Source: Tannerellaceae bacterium
GTDB lineage: Bacteria > Bacteroidota > Bacteroidia > Bacteroidales > Tannerellaceae
Assembly: GCA_020860805.1 (NCBI GenBank)
Contig: JAJBTP010000421.1
Coordinates: 1-10,275, forward strand
Reading direction: 5' to 3'
Length of the DNA stretch: 10,275 nt
In this document: piece after piece, positions 7,984-10,275 of the stretch
Layout of the letters: each line of letters opens with the position of its first letter
Position numbering within the stretch: position 1 is the stretch's first letter
The notes under the pieces: model-generated
Databases searched by the model: none
What the model was told of the DNA's origin: nothing
What the model saw: the letters and a program-made list of their open reading frames with translations, nothing else
Position numbers and translations under genes: made by a program

Positions 7984-8031
7984 TTTTTCATACCTTTGTG
8001 CCTCAAAAAGAAAGCGCAAAGGTATGGAAAA
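7984..8031 (+). repeat. 18-bp inverted repeat overlapping the metG promoter and start codon
   Basis: Bases 7984-8001 pair with 8014-8031 without mismatch or bulge as RNA: 16 Watson-Crick pairs and two G-U wobbles (7988/8027 and 7999/8016). The 12-nt loop is CTCAAAAAGAAA. The core arms are CATACCTTTGTGC and GCGCAAAGGTATG. The left arm contains the -7 box and the right arm contains the metG ATG (8024-8026). On the minus strand the right arm also reads TACCTTTG, a second -7-like box. No T-tract follows, so it is not a standard terminator. The pairing is seen directly; a role in hiding the start codon in read-through transcripts is inference. Confidence 0.75.
7991..7998 (+). promoter_or_regulatory. 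Bacteroides-type -7 promoter box for metG
   Basis: TACCTTTG matches the TAnnTTTG -7 consensus of the Bacteroidetes primary sigma factor. A good -33 TTTG is not visible 19-21 nt upstream (the region lies in the end of the preceding gene), so the promoter is a partial match. Transcription would start a few bases downstream, leaving a leader of roughly 15-20 nt before the metG ATG at 8024. This would let metG be expressed independently of the surface operon. Confidence 0.6.
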
Positions 8032-10063
8032 GCAATTTAAAAGAACGCTGATTACAACGGCTCTGCCGTATGCAAATGGTCCGGTGCATATTGGCCATCT
8101 GGCCGGAGTATATGTGCCGGCTGATATATATACCCGTTATTTACGTTTAAAAGGACAGGATGTCCTGATGATTGGAGGCTCTGACGAACATGGAGTACCA
8201 ATTACATTACGGGCTAAAAAGGAGGGAATTACTCCACAGGATGTGGTAGACCGTTGCCATAGAATCATTAAGCAGTCGTTTGAAGATTTTGGTATCACTT
8301 TTGATATCTATTCCCGTACCACTTCACAGACCCATCGTCAGGTCGCTTTGGATTTCTTCCGTGCCTTATACGAAAAAGGCGAATTTATCGAAAAAACAAG
8401 CGAACAATATTACGACGAGGAAGCGAAACAATTCCTTGCCGACCGGTATATTACCGGAACCTGTCCCCATTGCAAGAATGAGAACGCATATGGTGACCAG
8501 TGTGAGGCTTGCGGAACATCCCTAAGCCCTACCGACCTGATTGAGCCCCGCTCGGCTATCAGTGGCAGTAAACCGGTCTTAAAAGAGACGACTCACTGGT
8601 ACCTGCCTCTGGATAAACACGAAGCCTGGTTGCGCCAATGGATTCTGGAAGACCATAAAGAATGGAAACCCAATGTTTACGGACAATGTAAAAGCTGGCT
8701 GGATATGGGATTACAACCCCGTGCGGTAAGCCGTGATTTGGATTGGGGTATTCCTGTGCCGGTAGAAGGTGCGGAAGGAAAAGTACTGTATGTATGGTTT
8801 GACGCCCCTATCGGATATATCTCGAATACAAAAGAGTTACTGCCGGATAGCTGGGAAACCTGGTGGAAAGACCCCGAATCTAAAATCGTTCATTTCATCG
8901 GAAAAGATAATATTGTATTCCATTGTATTGTATTCCCTGCAATGCTGAAAGCAGAAGGAACCTTTTGTCTGCCGGAAAACGTACCTGCCAACGAGTTCCT
9001 GAATCTGGAAGGTGATAAAATTTCGACCTCCCGTAACTGGGCCGTATGGTTACATGAATACCTGGAAGAATTCCCCGGAAAACAGGATGTTTTACGCTAT
9101 GTACTGACAGCTAATGCACCGGAAACCAAAGATAATGACTTTACCTGGAAAGACTTCCAGGCACGCAATAACAATGAACTGGTAGCAATTCTGGGAAACT
9201 TTGTTAACCGTGCTCTGGTATTGACTCAAAAATATTTTGAAGGGAAAGTACCGGCCAGAGGCGAACTGACGGAATATGATCAACAAACTTTCACGGATTT
9301 TGCGAATGTAAAACAGGATGTGGAACGTTTGCTGGAAACATATCATTTCCGGGATGCACAGAAAGAAGCAATGAATCTGGCTCGTATCGGTAATAAATAT
9401 CTGGCGGATATGGAACCCTGGAAACTGGCTAAAACAGATATGGAACGGGTAGCTACTATCCTGAATATTGCTTTACAAATTACAGCCAATCTGACCATTG
9501 CTTTCGAACCTTTCCTACCGTTCAGTATGGTTAAACTCAATCAAATGCTGAATGTAGAACCCTTAGGATGGGATCGCCTGGGAGCAACAGATTTATTACC
9601 CGAAGGACATCAACTGAATACACCGGCACTTCTTTTTGAAAAAATAGAAGATTCGGTCATTGAAGCACAGGTACAAAAACTCCTGGATACAAAAAAAGCA
9701 AACGAAGAAGAAAACTATAAAGCCAATCCTATCCGTGAAAACATCAACTTCGATGACTTCGCTAAATTGGATATACGCGTAGGAACCGTATTGGAATGTG
9801 CCAAAGTACCCAAAGCAGATAAACTCCTTCAGTTCCGGATTGATGACGGACTGCAACAACGCACCATCGTATCCGGAATCGCCCAACATTACAGCCCTGA
9901 AGAGTTAGTAGGCAAACAAATTTGCTTCATAGCCAACCTGGCACCCCGTAAACTCAAAGGAATCGTATCAGAAGGCATGATTCTATCCGCAGAAAACTTC
10001 GACGGAACTCTATCCGTTATTACTACAGAGAAAGAAGTAAAGCCCGGTAGTGAAGTAAAATAA
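8024..10063 (+). CDS. metG: methionine--tRNA ligase
   Basis: A 679-residue cytoplasmic class Ia aminoacyl-tRNA synthetase that charges tRNA-Met with methionine using ATP, for both initiation and elongation. The HIGH motif is at 22-25 (NGPVHIGHLAG). The zinc knuckle has two Cys pairs, C147/C150 (CPHC) and C160/C163 (CEAC). The second ATP-binding signature is K332-I-S-T-S336, in place of KMSKS; I remember KISTSRNWAVWL as normal for Bacteroidetes MetRS. The anticodon-binding helical domain contains NNELVAILGNFVNR. The C-terminal tRNA-binding domain of the Trbp111/Arc1p type occupies about 572-679 (FAKLDIRVGTVLECAKVPKADKLLQ and NLAPRKLKGIVSEGM). Full length, no disruption. It lies 47 nt after the surface cluster with its own -7 box, and its start codon is inside an inverted repeat. 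It appears less AT-rich by eye than the genes at 1-4450, as expected for a core gene beside an accessory locus. Confidence 0.98.
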   Translation: MEKQFKRTLITTALPYANGPVHIGHLAGVYVPADIYTRYLRLKGQDVLMIGGSDEHGVPITLRAKKEGITPQDVVDRCHRIIKQSFEDFGITFDIYSRTTSQTHRQVALDFFRALYEKGEFIEKTSEQYYDEEAKQFLADRYITGTCPHCKNENAYGDQCEACGTSLSPTDLIEPRSAISGSKPVLKETTHWYLPLDKHEAWLRQWILEDHKEWKPNVYGQCKSWLDMGLQPRAVSRDLDWGIPVPVEGAEGKVLYVWFDAPIGYISNTKELLPDSWETWWKDPESKIVHFIGKDNIVFHCIVFPAMLKAEGTFCLPENVPANEFLNLEGDKISTSRNWAVWLHEYLEEFPGKQDVLRYVLTANAPETKDNDFTWKDFQARNNNELVAILGNFVNRALVLTQKYFEGKVPARGELTEYDQQTFTDFANVKQDVERLLETYHFRDAQKEAMNLARIGNKYLADMEPWKLAKTDMERVATILNIALQITANLTIAFEPFLPFSMVKLNQMLNVEPLGWDRLGATDLLPEGHQLNTPALLFEKIEDSVIEAQVQKLLDTKKANEEENYKANPIRENINFDDFAKLDIRVGTVLECAKVPKADKLLQFRIDDGLQQRTIVSGIAQHYSPEELVGKQICFIANLAPRKLKGIVSEGMILSAENFDGTLSVITTEKEVKPGSEVK

Positions 10064-10091
10064 ATATAAAAAATATATTTTTTCCACCAAA

Positions 10092-10155
10092 ATGCCCTTC
10101 ACCCTTCACTTCTCTTATATTTCATTGATCATAAGAAAGTAAAGGTGAAGGGCAT
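10092..10155 (+). repeat. large imperfect hairpin with CCCTTCAC repeats downstream of metG
   Basis: ATGCCCTTCACC (10092-10103) is perfectly complementary to GGTGAAGGGCAT (10144-10155). Pairing continues inward past a C-A mismatch (10104/10143) and two bulged Cs (10107, 10112), for about 24 pairs in total around a 12-nt loop at 10119-10130. CCCTTCAC occurs twice in the left arm (10095-10102 and 10102-10109), and a third copy follows at 10167-10174. It starts 28 nt after the metG stop. No T-run follows, so it may stabilise a 3' end, or be a dispersed intergenic repeat, rather than a simple terminator. A weak AT-only stem (AAATATA 10062-10068 with TATATTT 10074-10080, then a few Ts) lies just before it. 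Confidence 0.65.
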
Positions 10156-10268
10156 ATTCTTCACAACCCTTCACAGCGTAGCGAAGACGCTATGCCCAAC
10201 CAGATCATATTGGCTCTCAATTCCTCTCTTGATAGAGGCAAAGGATGTGTCATAAAAAGAAAGTAAAG
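10133..10268 (+). repeat. 12-bp direct repeat flanking the intergenic hairpins
   Basis: AAGAAAGTAAAG occurs at 10133-10144 and again at 10257-10268, each time preceded by a TCATAA-like sequence. The first copy forms part of the right arm of the large hairpin. The spacing of 124 nt could reflect a repeat unit that continues past the window end. No coding sequence is visible in 10064-10275, and I see no tRNA or other recognisable RNA gene there. Confidence 0.4.
10176..10195 (+). repeat. compact 8-bp hairpin with AAGA tetraloop
   Basis: GCGTAGCG (10176-10183) pairs with CGCTATGC (10188-10195) around AAGA, with one G-U wobble. It is the most GC-rich spot in the gap after metG and sits next to the third CCCTTCAC copy, so it may be part of the same repeat unit. 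No T-tract follows. Confidence 0.45.
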
Positions 10269-10275
10269 TTTATTC

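Noticed and set aside
8014..8026. Minus-strand promoter from TACCTTTG on the reverse strand
   Set aside because: The box is there only because of the inverted repeat, and no minus-strand gene lies downstream of it in the window. Kept as a possibility in the findings, not as a feature.
8280..8525. 81-residue ORF on the plus strand inside metG
   Set aside because: Out-of-frame shadow of a strongly conserved metG coding region.
10062..10083. Rho-independent terminator right after metG
   Set aside because: The stem AAATATA/TATATTT is made only of A-T pairs and overlaps the stop codon; too weak to call as a terminator, so noted only under the adjacent hairpin.
10092..10200. CRISPR array suggested by the repeated CCCTTCAC units
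   Set aside because: Repeats are only 8 bp, two of them overlap, spacing is irregular, and no cas genes are present.

Overview
The window looks like a chromosomal segment from a Bacteroidales gut bacterium (Bacteroides/Parabacteroides type). The reasons are the DUF4493 and PCMD families, which I know mainly from this group, lipoprotein signals followed by acidic residues, start codons without a Shine-Dalgarno sequence, a TAnnTTTG-type -7 promoter box, and a methionyl-tRNA synthetase with a KISTS signature and a C-terminal tRNA-binding domain. The species cannot be fixed from the sequence alone.

Positions 1-7976 are a tightly packed same-strand cluster of predicted cell-surface genes, with junctions from a 1-nt overlap to a 16-nt gap. 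In order: the 3' part of a PCMD-domain gene broken by a one-base frameshift (1-966); a DUF4493 lipoprotein (983-2260); a DUF4493 + FN3-like + PCMD lipoprotein (2264-4450); an outer-membrane beta-barrel protein started by GTG (4456-5187); its tandem paralogue, which carries an N-terminal transmembrane segment and a long Pro/Glu/Lys/Val linker (5187-6290); and a further PCMD lipoprotein with Ig-like modules (6294-7976). The cluster reads as one operon for a surface assembly: three or more probably exported lipoproteins with adhesin- or glycan-binding-like modules, plus two paralogous barrels. One barrel may be tethered across the periplasm. No published function for the set is known to me.

The second barrel gene seems to have lost one T in a T-run at 6247-6251. 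Restoring it brings back a C-terminus colinear with its paralogue and ending in Phe. Together with the broken PCMD gene, this makes two frameshifts in the cluster, while metG is intact. That suggests decay, variation or assembly error confined to the surface locus.

Positions 7977-8023 separate the cluster from metG (8024-10063). This short gap holds a TACCTTTG promoter box inside an 18-bp inverted repeat whose right arm covers the metG start codon. Transcripts reading through from the cluster should fold over the metG start, whereas transcripts from metG's own promoter should not. After metG, 10064-10275 has no gene. It holds a 64-nt imperfect hairpin built from CCCTTCAC repeats, a second compact hairpin, and a 12-bp direct repeat.
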